Source of the DNA: G963668435 sp963668435
GTDB lineage: Bacteria > Latescibacterota > Latescibacteria > Latescibacterales > Latescibacteraceae
Assembly (NCBI GenBank): GCA_963668435.2
Contig: CAXXSC010000006.1
Span: forward strand, 310,001-374,000
Direction: 5' to 3'
Length of the DNA: 64,000 nucleotides
Shown here: one piece after another, positions 16,901-25,697 of the stretch
Position numbering within the stretch: the first letter of the stretch is position 1
Layout: every line of letters starts with the position of its first letter
Notes under the pieces: generated by a model
Database searches by the model: none
What the model was told of the DNA's origin: nothing
What the model saw: the letters and a program-made list of their open reading frames with translations, nothing else
Translations under genes and position numbers: made by a program

Positions 16901-18487
16901 ATGTTTATTCGCTCTTTGTCAGTCCTGCTGTTTCTGGCGATGTTTTCAGGCCAGGCGCAGGCGTCGGTTTTCGGGTATGTGTACGATGCCGATCAGAATC
17001 CTGTCGCGGGAGCAACGGTCACATTTACCAATGAATCAGATTCTTCACAGTCCTATGATGCTGTCACCAGCGCAACCGGGAAATATACGATTGAAATGAC
17101 AACATCGGTTGAAGATGCCGCACCCGCACCTTTTTTGCTGGGGCAGAGCTATCCCAATCCATTCAACCCGTCGACAACAATCCCCTTTTCTCTCAACAGC
17201 AACACGCATGTCAACCTGACAGTTTATAACATGAGCGGCCAGCATGTGGCAACACTGGTCAACGATAAGATGACAACGGGAATGCACACCGCTGTCTGGC
17301 ACGGGATCGCCGATGACGGTTCGAAAGTGGCTGCCGGTGTTTATCTCTATCGTATGGCTGCCGGAGGACAGTCCCTGTCCGGGAAGATGACACTTCTCGA
17401 TGGCGGACACAACGCCCCTGGCGGTGCTGCAGTTTCCGGCGGCAGCATGTCGTTCATGGCCGCCCGTTCAGCAGCCATCACCTTCCGGGTCGATATTGCC
17501 GGCGATGATATCGAGGATTTCACGGAGACTGGTGTTACAGTCACGGAAGATGTCGAACTCAATTTCACTGTAGTTCGCAAGTCTCTCGATCCGGTGGACG
17601 GCCGTTATACCATGCCGCTGAATATTAAAACGAATCCCCAGTTCTTCGATTTCTCGACCGGCCTCTCGGTTGAATCGCTGTCGCCCCTGGATTCATGGGA
17701 TATCGCTTTTGAAAACGCCATGATGGGGCTCGGAATCGATCTCAATTTCGGCAAAGCCTCCCGCGCCCTCAATACTGGCGTGACTGATTTTGACGCCGTT
17801 ACACTCACGGAAGAAATCAAAAACTCTGAAGACTATGTCCTCGATGCCGCCTGGAACGACACGACCGCAGTTGCCATCGACGACTGGTTCACGATGGAAC
17901 AGATGGGTGTTATAGAATCGAAACAGGAAGTCTATGTCATTGCAAGCAACGGCGATGACGGCACGGTGCACAGCAAGCTCCAGATAACCGCGTATGGCGA
18001 CGGCGTCTATTCCTTCAAATATGCCGCGCTGCCCGACGGCGAAACGATTGAGGGGAGTGTCGCGAAAGGTGGTGACACCCACTGGAAATATTTCAGTTTC
18101 AGCGAGCGGGCCGAAATACCGTATGAGCCGGCCGGTGACACCTGGGACCTGTATTTTGGGCCGACTTATTTTGTCATGGGTGATATGGGCTATATGCCGA
18201 TCGGCAAGATTATTCCCAACAACGGCAGTGGTGTAAAAGTCGCAATCGCGGCTGGCACGGCACTTGAAGATTTCTCGTCTTCCAGCGTCTCCGGTGACCT
18301 TCAGGAAATATTCGAGATTCCCGACTGGTACACAACCGAAGGCATGCCGCCAAAATATGTTTACCCTGTGCAGACATTTCTGGTACAGACCACGGAAATG
18401 CAGTATGCGGCGTTCCAGGTGTTGTCATACCTGAGCGCGGGTGTATCCGGTTTCCCGACTTTCGACTTTAAGTTCAATACCGAATAG
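16901..18487 (+). CDS. HmuY-like haem-binding secreted protein with internal FlgD/sorting-type domain
   Basis: A secreted or surface protein of 528 residues. Order: signal peptide (1-22), short carboxypeptidase-D-like beta domain (about 23-70), FlgD-like module (about 75-165; SYPNPFNPSTTIPFSLN, GVYLYRMAAG), linker and a second small beta segment (about 190-225), then an HmuY-family domain (about 230-528) with SLSPLDSWDIAFEN and HWKYFSFSERAEI, patterns of that family. HmuY proteins take haem from host carriers and hand it to the HmuR receptor, encoded just upstream. The FlgD-like module usually sits at the extreme C-terminus as a sorting tag; here it is internal. ATG 16901 follows GAGGAGG. Ligand assignment is by family and context. 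Confidence 0.8.
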   Translation: MFIRSLSVLLFLAMFSGQAQASVFGYVYDADQNPVAGATVTFTNESDSSQSYDAVTSATGKYTIEMTTSVEDAAPAPFLLGQSYPNPFNPSTTIPFSLNSNTHVNLTVYNMSGQHVATLVNDKMTTGMHTAVWHGIADDGSKVAAGVYLYRMAAGGQSLSGKMTLLDGGHNAPGGAAVSGGSMSFMAARSAAITFRVDIAGDDIEDFTETGVTVTEDVELNFTVVRKSLDPVDGRYTMPLNIKTNPQFFDFSTGLSVESLSPLDSWDIAFENAMMGLGIDLNFGKASRALNTGVTDFDAVTLTEEIKNSEDYVLDAAWNDTTAVAIDDWFTMEQMGVIESKQEVYVIASNGDDGTVHSKLQITAYGDGVYSFKYAALPDGETIEGSVAKGGDTHWKYFSFSERAEIPYEPAGDTWDLYFGPTYFVMGDMGYMPIGKIIPNNGSGVKVAIAAGTALEDFSSSSVSGDLQEIFEIPDWYTTEGMPPKYVYPVQTFLVQTTEMQYAAFQVLSYLSAGVSGFPTFDFKFNTE

Positions 18488-18502
18488 TAACTTATCTCGG
18501 TT

Positions 18503-18560
18503 GGCCTGGTGCAGACATTGACCATTGTGTTTGTGAATATGTCTGTGCCGGGCCCGTTTT
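18503..18560 (+). terminator. Long hairpin between HmuY-like gene and membrane genes
   Basis: GGCCTGGTGCAGACA (18503-18517) pairs with TGTCTGTGCCGGGCC (18540-18554) over 15 positions, including G-U pairs, then CGTTTT. The short U-run suggests partial termination or a processing/stability element that would lower expression of the downstream membrane genes relative to receptor and HmuY. Confidence 0.5.
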
Positions 18561-18574
18561 AATAAAGGAACATT

Positions 18575-19267
18575 ATGTGGCTTATTCTCATGGTTCTATT
18601 TATGACAGGATTCGTCCTTGCCGTGTTAAAGCTCAGCCTGATGAAAGGTGTGTGGTGGATTCCGGCAGGCATAATCACGGCAGGCGCACCCATGCTGTTC
18701 AGGAACATGACAGTCCGGCTGAACATTCAGGATGTCGAGGCCCTGCTCGGCGATTACGGATTTATCACGACGGTCAGCACTGTTGTCATCCTGGAGTCTC
18801 TCGTGTTGCTCCTGTTCAGTGTATCGCTGATGAGCGACCATTTCAGCGAGCGGAAAAACCGTCTCTGGCCAAAGCTGATTTTTTTGCCGTCACTGGCTGT
18901 AATAACCGGGCTTGTTTTGTTCCAGGTGCTCCTGTTCAATATGATCTCAGGAAAAACCTATCTGTCGCTTGCGGCATATGAGGCCGCGGCAATTGCAGTT
19001 CTTTTTACTCTCGGCTGGGCGTTTGCTCTCCTGATAATGAGGGACTGGCTTCAGCGCCTGGAATTGACTGTTGTATTCGCGTTTCTGCAGCTTATCATCG
19101 CAATGTTCATCCCTATCATTGCCGCGGGGCTGGAAATGCCCGTATCCAACTTTGAAATTCATACGGGATCGATCCTATTCACGTTTTTCGTGCTGCTTTC
19201 CACCGCCTCGGCCGGATATTTCCTTCGCATAAAACCGCTCAAGTACAAGAAAGGGCATACTCAGTGA
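18575..19267 (+). CDS. Polytopic membrane protein of the Hmu-type operon
   Basis: An inner-membrane protein of 230 residues with about six hydrophobic segments (near 3-22, 25-40, 60-85, 95-120, 130-155, 165-190, 198-222) and a basic C-terminus. No enzyme motif is visible. It overlaps the next gene (ExbB-like) by 4 bp, so the products are made together. By position it corresponds to the membrane protein (HmuT in Porphyromonas hmuYRSTUV) in haem operons; that match is by context, not by alignment. It may be part of the membrane complex around the CobN-like protein. Confidence 0.65.
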   Translation: MWLILMVLFMTGFVLAVLKLSLMKGVWWIPAGIITAGAPMLFRNMTVRLNIQDVEALLGDYGFITTVSTVVILESLVLLLFSVSLMSDHFSERKNRLWPKLIFLPSLAVITGLVLFQVLLFNMISGKTYLSLAAYEAAAIAVLFTLGWAFALLIMRDWLQRLELTVVFAFLQLIIAMFIPIIAAGLEMPVSNFEIHTGSILFTFFVLLSTASAGYFLRIKPLKYKKGHTQ

Positions 19268-19866
19268 GTATCATTACAAATATTCTCTACTGGCTTTCCT
19301 CGGGAATGCTCGTGCCGGTTATCATCACCCTGCTGATTGCATTCGCATTCTCGCTGATGATGATCGGAGACCTCTATGGACATTTCGCTCAGAGAATGAA
19401 AAACCGACAGCATGTTACAGTACTGCTGGAACGTGTTGAAAGCGAATCGGTCCAATCCATCGAGCCCGACCATGTGTTACCCGGCAATTCGCTTCTGCGC
19501 GATTTTCTTGCCCGATTCAGGCGTGTTAACTGGAATCTGGTGCATGGCGACAAGATCCTTGCCGATTATGAAATCAACATGAAAAAGAACCTCGAATCGC
19601 CGCTACTTTTAATGCGTGTCGGGCCAATGCTCGGTCTTATGGGAACACTTATTCCCATGGGTCCCGCACTGGTGGGCCTTGCTGCTGGTGATATCCAGTC
19701 AATGGCATTGAACATGCGTGTTGCATTCTCCACGACGGTTATAGGGCTTTTTACCGGCGCCATCGGATTTATCGTACAGCTTTTCAGGCAGCGATGGCTC
19801 AGGGAGGATGGTGAAACTCTGCAATATCTTTTCGATCTTGCACAGTCACAGGAGAATGGGAAATGA
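19264..19866 (+). CDS. MotA/TolQ/ExbB-family proton-channel protein (HmuU-like)
   Basis: A stator-type inner-membrane protein of 200 residues. There is an N-terminal TM (about 15-38), a cytoplasmic stretch, then two TM segments in the pattern of the family: GPMLGLMGTLIPMGPALVGL (about 120-139) and AFSTTVIGLFTGAIGFIVQL (about 159-178). In ExbB/TolQ/MotA these helices build the ion path and drive a partner that carries an essential Asp. GTG at 19264 overlaps the upstream stop; its own end overlaps the DUF2149 gene by 4 bp. Confidence 0.85.
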   Translation: MSIITNILYWLSSGMLVPVIITLLIAFAFSLMMIGDLYGHFAQRMKNRQHVTVLLERVESESVQSIEPDHVLPGNSLLRDFLARFRRVNWNLVHGDKILADYEINMKKNLESPLLLMRVGPMLGLMGTLIPMGPALVGLAAGDIQSMALNMRVAFSTTVIGLFTGAIGFIVQLFRQRWLREDGETLQYLFDLAQSQENGK

Positions 19867-20204
19867 GAAACGGCAGAAAAAGACGTTTCGATTTCAATGA
19901 CATACTTGACGATCCCCTGTCAGGAATGGCGAACCTCTTCGATCTCGCGATGGTTTTTGCCATGGCGCTTATGGTTGCCGTGGTCGCCCGTTTTCAGGTA
20001 ACGGAACTTCTGACAAACGAAGACGTGACCATGGTAAAAAATCCTGGCAAACAAGACATGGAAATAATTATGAAAAAAGGTCGCGAGATCACGAAGTACA
20101 AGGCCAGCGAGGGTGCGGGCGAAGGCAAAGGGCGAAGAATCGGCGTGGCTTACGAACTTGAAAACGGACAGATAATCTATATTCCCGAGGACAGCGGAAA
20201 ATAA
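19863..20204 (+). CDS. DUF2149 single-pass membrane protein (HmuV-like, ExbD-like)
   Basis: A 113-residue protein with a basic N-terminus, one TM (about 20-42; NLFDLAMVFAMALMVAVV) and a periplasmic C-terminal part. The motif DDPLSGMANLFD with an Asp at the membrane entry resembles ExbD/TolR, whose Asp takes the proton. DUF2149 proteins are known next to MotA/ExbB-like and CobN-like genes. Overlap with the ExbB-like gene indicates a heteromeric complex. Confidence 0.78.
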   Translation: MRNGRKRRFDFNDILDDPLSGMANLFDLAMVFAMALMVAVVARFQVTELLTNEDVTMVKNPGKQDMEIIMKKGREITKYKASEGAGEGKGRRIGVAYELENGQIIYIPEDSGK

Positions 20205-20243
20205 CGGCAGCGATCGTTTGCAGAAGAAAGGCACAGGAGAAGC

Positions 20244-23200
20244 ATGTTCGTAAAAAAATCGACCATAAAAACACTGGCAATGACGGTTTGCCTGATCATT
20301 GTAATTGCCGGGCTTTTATTTGTCTGGCACAGTTATGTCAGCCCGACACGGATCGCGGTTATCAACTATCGCGATTTCCAGTATGCGCAGTTCCTCGAGG
20401 CGAAGGATAACAGATTTATCCGTATCGACAGGATCGACCTTGAAAATCTGGCAGATACAGATGTGGGAGATTACGCCGCCGTATTCGTTTTCGGCATGGG
20501 GCTGAATCTCGACGATGACATGAAAGAGGCTATCAGGCAGGGAATTGACGACGGCGCCAACGTGCATGTGACCTATACCAGCAATGATGACAGCGATCTG
20601 TCGAATCTCGCCGGTGACGATCTCGAATATGTAGAGAATTATTTCGATAACGGCGGAAGGAAAAACATCAGGGCGCTATTTAATTACTGCCGCCGTGTAT
20701 TGGACGACAAAACGCTTTTCAGTGAAGATATAACTGAAGCGCAGGAAATTCCCCGCGATGTTTTCTACCATCTGGGCGAGGACACGTTTTTTAAAAGCTT
20801 TGACGAATACAGCAACTATTACAAATCGGAAGGGCTCTATAAAGAGGGACGTCCGAAAGTCTGCCTTCTGACCTCGATAGTTGGACCCAGAAGTATCGAC
20901 CGCGCCTATGCCGATGATATGATACGTCTGCTCGAGGCCCGCAATATCAATGTCTATCCAATCGCAGGATTTATGAAACGCCTTGCATTCATGAAGGCTG
21001 TGGAGCCAGATCTTGTCGTCTATGTTCCTCATGGCCGTCTCGCTCCCGGACAGACACAAAAAGCTATCGACTGGCTGAAAGAACGGAACATCCCCCTGCT
21101 CTGTCCGGTGGACGCATTCATGCCCTACGACGAATGGATGGCGACACAGAAAGGCATCTCGGGCGGTATGCTCAGCCAGTCCATAGTTATGACAGAGCTT
21201 GACGGCGCCATTGAACCATTCACCATAAGCGCACAATACCCGAACGAGGAAGGGCTTCAGGTTAACAGAAGCATTCCGGACCGTATCGAACGTTTCGCTG
21301 ACCGTGTGAGCAACTGGCTGAAACTCAGAGATAAGGACAATGCCGATAAAAAGATCGCCATCGTCTATTACAAGGGACCGGGACGCAATGCAATGGTCGC
21401 CGGCGGACTCGAGGTTGCACCCTCGCTGCTCAATGTGCTGCGGCATTTGAAGGAAAGCGGTTATACAACCGGGCCGCTTCCGAAAACGACAGAAGAGTTC
21501 ACGGAGCTTATACAACGGCATGGGCCGGTTCTCGGGCCATATGCACTTGGTGCGTTCGATACGTTCCTTGCCGAAGGCAATCCGGAGCTTGTCTCCACCG
21601 CCACTTATCTTTCCTGGGTGCGCGAGCAGGTGACCGAGGAGGCCTATGCCGACGTGCTGCGTGAATACGGCGAGGCTCCTGGGGATTACCTGACCCTGGC
21701 TAAGGGTGATTCAAGCTATATAGCCCTGCCGCGTGTCGAATTCGGGAATGTTGTTCTTGTGCCGCAACTTCTTCCCGGTATCGGCGATAACACTTCCAGC
21801 CTGGTTCACGGGGCGAAAAAAGCGCCGCCGCATCCCTACCTGGCTGAGTATCTCTGGATCAGGAACGGTTTCAAGGCCGACGCAATCATGCATTTCGGCA
21901 CACACGGCAGTTTTGAGTTTACACCCTGGAAACAAACCGCGCTGTCCTCGAACGACTGGTCGGATGCGCTTATCGGTGATCTCCCGCACCCCTATGTTTA
22001 TGTTATCAACAATATCGGTGAGGCGCTGATCGCGAAACGGCGCAGCTATGCCGCTATCATCTCGCACCTGACACCGCCGTTTATAGAATCAGACCTCTAT
22101 GGTGAACTCGCCGGGCTCGGTGAGGCAATCGAGGGATACCATTCCGCAAACGATCCCGCACTTCAGAACGAGTACATAAAGACTATCCGGAAAGGCGTAC
22201 TCGCTATCGATCTCCAGAAGGATCTCGGCTGGAATGATGATGATATAGATAATCTCGGTGACGATCATGTGGAGACACTGCATAATTATCTTCACACCAT
22301 CGGGCAGGAAAAAATCACGAAAGGACTGTATACCCTGGGCAGGTCTTATGAAGACGGGGATGTTTCAATGACATCGCGGCTTATGGCTATCGATCCGGTC
22401 ACGTTCAGCCTTGCAAAAATCGATGCCGAAAAGAACGTATTCCCCGACAGCCTGCTGAGTGATCCGTCCTATATCGACAGCAACTACCGTTCGAAAGCTT
22501 TCAAGATCATCGATCGGATTCGTGCCGGAATGATCACGAAAAAGGATGTGATTGACGCAGACGACCTGAAACGCCTTAAAGCCTGGGAAGAAGCCCACAA
22601 AACCATGTCCGAGGACGAGATGTTCGCGAGCATGATGTCCATGAGCAAAAAAGGGGGGAAAGATGAGAATGCCGAGGCCGCTTTTGATCCCGAAAGGCTG
22701 GAAGACCTCGTTGTAAAGATTACCGTTGATGCGGAAAAAACCAAGCTGCTGAAAAGCTGGAAAAACGAGGATGCATTCAAAAAGTCATCGTCCCTCCTCA
22801 ATCCCGAAAACATGAAAAAGGCCAGGAATGTCGCAAAACTGATCAAGCCCATGCGCGAGGCGCTCGACCGTATCGAGGAGCCTGATATCAAAGAGATACT
22901 GACCGCCATGCAGAATCCCGAGGCGAAAAGCCTTGTTTTTTCGTTGATGGACAATCCCGGCCTTCAGGATAAACGTGATAGGGAGGCGGCACAGATCAGT
23001 CAGATGCAAGCGGAGAGAGCCCTTGAGGCCCCATATAAGGAGGCGCTTTTCTCTGCCAGCAATATCTCGGTGTTCAAAGAGGCGCTCAATAACATGGATA
23101 CGTCTGAAATCGATTCACTCGTAGTCCGTCTCGGCTATTTCACGGAAACCACAGGACTTCAGGAGGCACTTTCATCCCGTGAAGAGCAAGATGCCCGTGC

Positions 23201-24965
23201 AATGGAGGCCATGCTTAATAATCCCGGCCTTATCAAACAGGCGCTTGAAGCGGCAAAAAAGCAGAGAAGCATACTCGAGGATCGTGAGAAGAACTATGTC
23301 ATGCTGGTCAGAAATCTGAGCGAGGCGCTTGACAATGTCGGTTCGTATGGCGATGCTCTCGCCAGCTCGACAATGTTCGAGCTCGATGGTGTCGTTGACG
23401 CTCTTTCCGGCGGTTATATCGAACCCTCGACCGGTGGCGATCCGATCGCGAATCCCCAGTCAGTGCCAACAGGCCGCAACCTGTCAGCCATTGATGCCGA
23501 GAAAACCCCGACTGCTGAGGCATGGAATATTGGTGTGAAAATTGCCGAGCAGACAATCCGGCAGAAGCTGAAAAGCAGCGGCGAATACCCGAAAAAAGTG
23601 GCTGTCACACTCTGGGGTGGTGAGTTTATCCGAAGCCGCGGAGTGCCGATCGCCATGATTTTCCATCTGCTCGGAGTCCAACCGCTCAGGAATTCCCGCG
23701 GTGCGGTACATGATGTCGCCCTTATCCCCGCCGAAAAGCTCGGTCGTCCGCGCATCGATGTGATTGTGCAGACCTCGGGGCAGTTCAGGGATATTGCCGC
23801 ATCAAGAATATTCCTGATAAACAAAGCTGTAAAACTTGCTTCAGAGGCCGACGATCCGCCCGGCACGGTCAATCATGTGAAAGAGGGAACTTTAGCGGCA
23901 GAAAAAATCATGAAAGAACAGGGGCTGTCTCCGCTCGATGCGCGGCTCTTTTCAACGGCAAGGGTGTTCGGCGGAGTGAACGGAAATTACGGAACCGGTA
24001 TCATGGGAATGGTCGAAGCCGGAGACCGCTGGGAAGATGACGACGAGATTGCCGAGCAGTACCTTAAAAACATGGGCGCTGTCTATACCGAGGAACATTG
24101 GGGACACTACGAACCGGGGCTGTTCGAGGGTGCCTTACAGAATACCGACACCGTGGTGCACGACCGTTCGTCAAACACCTGGGGCCCCTTGTCACTCGAT
24201 CATGTTTATGAGTTCATGGGCGGAATCAATGCAACGGTACGTCATGTGACAGGCAACGATCCCGACGCTTATTTCAGCGACATGCGCAATAAACACAATC
24301 CCGCAGTACAGGATGCCAAAAGCGCAATCTGGACTGAAACACGCACGACACTACTGAATCCCAAATACATAACAGCCCTGCAGGAAGGAGGCGCCTCGTC
24401 AGCAGAGACGTTTGCCGAGTCGTTCCGCAACACCTATGGCTGGAATGTCATGAAACCGGAGGCTGTCGATAATGAAGTATGGGAGGGTTTCTACGATGTG
24501 TATGTCAAGGACAGCTACAATCTCAACATGAAAGAGTATTTCAAGGATAAGAATCCCTACGCCCTTCAGGAAATGAGTGCGGTCATGCTCGAGACAATTC
24601 GCAAGGGTTACTGGGATGCCGACCAGGATACTCGCACGACACTGGCGAATCTCCATGCCGAACTCGTGAAAGACCATGAAGCGGGCTGCAGTGGTTTTGT
24701 CTGCGATAACGCTAAGCTGCGAGAGTTTATCAGCAACCTGATAACACCTGACCTTAAACACGAATACAGCGCAGCAATCGAGGCTGTTCGCAGCGGAGGG
24801 GCCAATGAGCAAATCAAAGGCATGAAGCTGGAAAAAGAAACACTGACACTCGAAGCTGTTAAACGAGTTGTGACCGAAAATGCCGCTACGCTGATCACAT
24901 TCTTTGCGATCATTGCGCTGTTCTCCGCGGCGGTGATTCTGGGAGCACGCAGAAGAAACAGATAA
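20244..24965 (+). CDS. CobN/HmuS-like membrane-anchored chelatase subunit
   Basis: A giant protein (1,573 residues) of the CobN/magnesium-chelatase H family. It has an N-terminal TM (about 12-30), a C-terminal TM (about 1,545-1,567) with a basic tail, and CobN landmarks: HFGTHGSFEFTPWKQ (His550, His554), STGGDPIANPQSVPTGRN (about 1,063), LGRPRIDVIVQTSGQFRD and FGGVNGNYGTGIMGMVE. A charged, helix-rich insert of roughly 250-300 residues (about 780-1,050) makes it longer than typical CobN. No CobS/CobT or ChlI/ChlD ATPase is near, so it is not an ordinary cobaltochelatase. In haem operons the homologue is HmuS, reported (from memory) to remove iron from haem anaerobically. The bulk should lie in the periplasm, given two TM anchors. 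Confidence 0.85.
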   Translation: MFVKKSTIKTLAMTVCLIIVIAGLLFVWHSYVSPTRIAVINYRDFQYAQFLEAKDNRFIRIDRIDLENLADTDVGDYAAVFVFGMGLNLDDDMKEAIRQGIDDGANVHVTYTSNDDSDLSNLAGDDLEYVENYFDNGGRKNIRALFNYCRRVLDDKTLFSEDITEAQEIPRDVFYHLGEDTFFKSFDEYSNYYKSEGLYKEGRPKVCLLTSIVGPRSIDRAYADDMIRLLEARNINVYPIAGFMKRLAFMKAVEPDLVVYVPHGRLAPGQTQKAIDWLKERNIPLLCPVDAFMPYDEWMATQKGISGGMLSQSIVMTELDGAIEPFTISAQYPNEEGLQVNRSIPDRIERFADRVSNWLKLRDKDNADKKIAIVYYKGPGRNAMVAGGLEVAPSLLNVLRHLKESGYTTGPLPKTTEEFTELIQRHGPVLGPYALGAFDTFLAEGNPELVSTATYLSWVREQVTEEAYADVLREYGEAPGDYLTLAKGDSSYIALPRVEFGNVVLVPQLLPGIGDNTSSLVHGAKKAPPHPYLAEYLWIRNGFKADAIMHFGTHGSFEFTPWKQTALSSNDWSDALIGDLPHPYVYVINNIGEALIAKRRSYAAIISHLTPPFIESDLYGELAGLGEAIEGYHSANDPALQNEYIKTIRKGVLAIDLQKDLGWNDDDIDNLGDDHVETLHNYLHTIGQEKITKGLYTLGRSYEDGDVSMTSRLMAIDPVTFSLAKIDAEKNVFPDSLLSDPSYIDSNYRSKAFKIIDRIRAGMITKKDVIDADDLKRLKAWEEAHKTMSEDEMFASMMSMSKKGGKDENAEAAFDPERLEDLVVKITVDAEKTKLLKSWKNEDAFKKSSSLLNPENMKKARNVAKLIKPMREALDRIEEPDIKEILTAMQNPEAKSLVFSLMDNPGLQDKRDREAAQISQMQAERALEAPYKEALFSASNISVFKEALNNMDTSEIDSLVVRLGYFTETTGLQEALSSREEQDARAMEAMLNNPGLIKQALEAAKKQRSILEDREKNYVMLVRNLSEALDNVGSYGDALASSTMFELDGVVDALSGGYIEPSTGGDPIANPQSVPTGRNLSAIDAEKTPTAEAWNIGVKIAEQTIRQKLKSSGEYPKKVAVTLWGGEFIRSRGVPIAMIFHLLGVQPLRNSRGAVHDVALIPAEKLGRPRIDVIVQTSGQFRDIAASRIFLINKAVKLASEADDPPGTVNHVKEGTLAAEKIMKEQGLSPLDARLFSTARVFGGVNGNYGTGIMGMVEAGDRWEDDDEIAEQYLKNMGAVYTEEHWGHYEPGLFEGALQNTDTVVHDRSSNTWGPLSLDHVYEFMGGINATVRHVTGNDPDAYFSDMRNKHNPAVQDAKSAIWTETRTTLLNPKYITALQEGGASSAETFAESFRNTYGWNVMKPEAVDNEVWEGFYDVYVKDSYNLNMKEYFKDKNPYALQEMSAVMLETIRKGYWDADQDTRTTLANLHAELVKDHEAGCSGFVCDNAKLREFISNLITPDLKHEYSAAIEAVRSGGANEQIKGMKLEKETLTLEAVKRVVTENAATLITFFAIIALFSAAVILGARRRNR

Positions 24966-25031
24966 AAGCAGTTTATGTTGTCTGTTTCTGCACGCTGATG
25001 TCATAGCCTGACACATTGTACTTTTCATTGA

Positions 25032-25065
25032 GACTGGTGGTATTCTGATATTGCCAGTCTTTTTT
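25032..25065 (+). terminator. Intrinsic terminator of the Hmu-type operon
   Basis: GACTGGTGGTAT (25032-25043) pairs with ATATTGCCAGTC (25048-25059) using some G-U pairs, followed by TTTTTT. It lies 67 bp past the CobN-like stop codon. Confidence 0.75.
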
Positions 25066-25404
25066 ATGCTGACAGTGAGCGCACATTGAGTGTCACGGAT
25101 ATTTCAAAAAAAGGGAAGAAAATGCAAGTCCTGACTACAACATATGGTAGATAAGAGCAGGATACGAGTATTCTGTCAGAGAAAATGAAAAGGAGAAATA
25201 AGATGATACCATAATATGGATTGTGGAAAAACTATAGAGGACTTTTGCAGGAATAGTGATAGCATTAATAGTGATCAACAACAAAGATTTTCACAAAAAC
25301 TATGTTTATTGAATAACCAGCATGCTGTAATTGCATATTACTCCATATGCCACTGATTATATATGGTTTATGAATATATATGCCCTATCCGCAACCACTA
25401 ACAA
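25066..25404. other. Non-coding AT-rich gap
   Basis: AT-rich stretch between the Hmu-operon terminator and the tRNA-Thr terminator. No coding frame, repeat or RNA gene was recognised. Confidence 0.5.
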
Positions 25405-25435
25405 CAAAAAAGCCGTATCCCTTTAGGGGTACGGC
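25405..25435 (-). terminator. Terminator of tRNA-Thr
   Basis: On the minus strand GCCGTACCCC/GGGATACGGC (positions 25412-25435) folds into a hairpin with one G-U pair, followed by seven T (25405-25411). Confidence 0.8.
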
Positions 25436-25448
25436 ACTTACAACTAAC

Positions 25449-25525
25449 TGGAGCCGATAGAGGGATTCGAACCCCCGACCCTCTCATTACAAGTGAGACG
25501 CTCTGGCCAGCTGAGCTATATCGGC
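25449..25525 (-). tRNA. tRNA-Thr (anticodon TGT)
   Basis: Cloverleaf read on the minus strand: acceptor GCCGATA/TATCGGC, anticodon stem TCTCA/TGAGA with loop CTTGTAA (anticodon TGT), T-loop GGTTCGAATCC, discriminator T and an encoded CCA (25449-25451). An intrinsic terminator follows directly. Confidence 0.95.
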
Positions 25526-25697
25526 TTACAGATTGGTAATATAATACTTTTTATTACAGTAGTCAATAGCCTCGATGTAACATCTCATCTTTCGTTTCTT
25601 TCCATGTTCTATCCCTTCTTGTGTTGACTTTCTCATTTTATCGCTTTACAATGAAATTATAATTTTAAATTCCTTGTCTGAATGGGAGGGGATAGTT

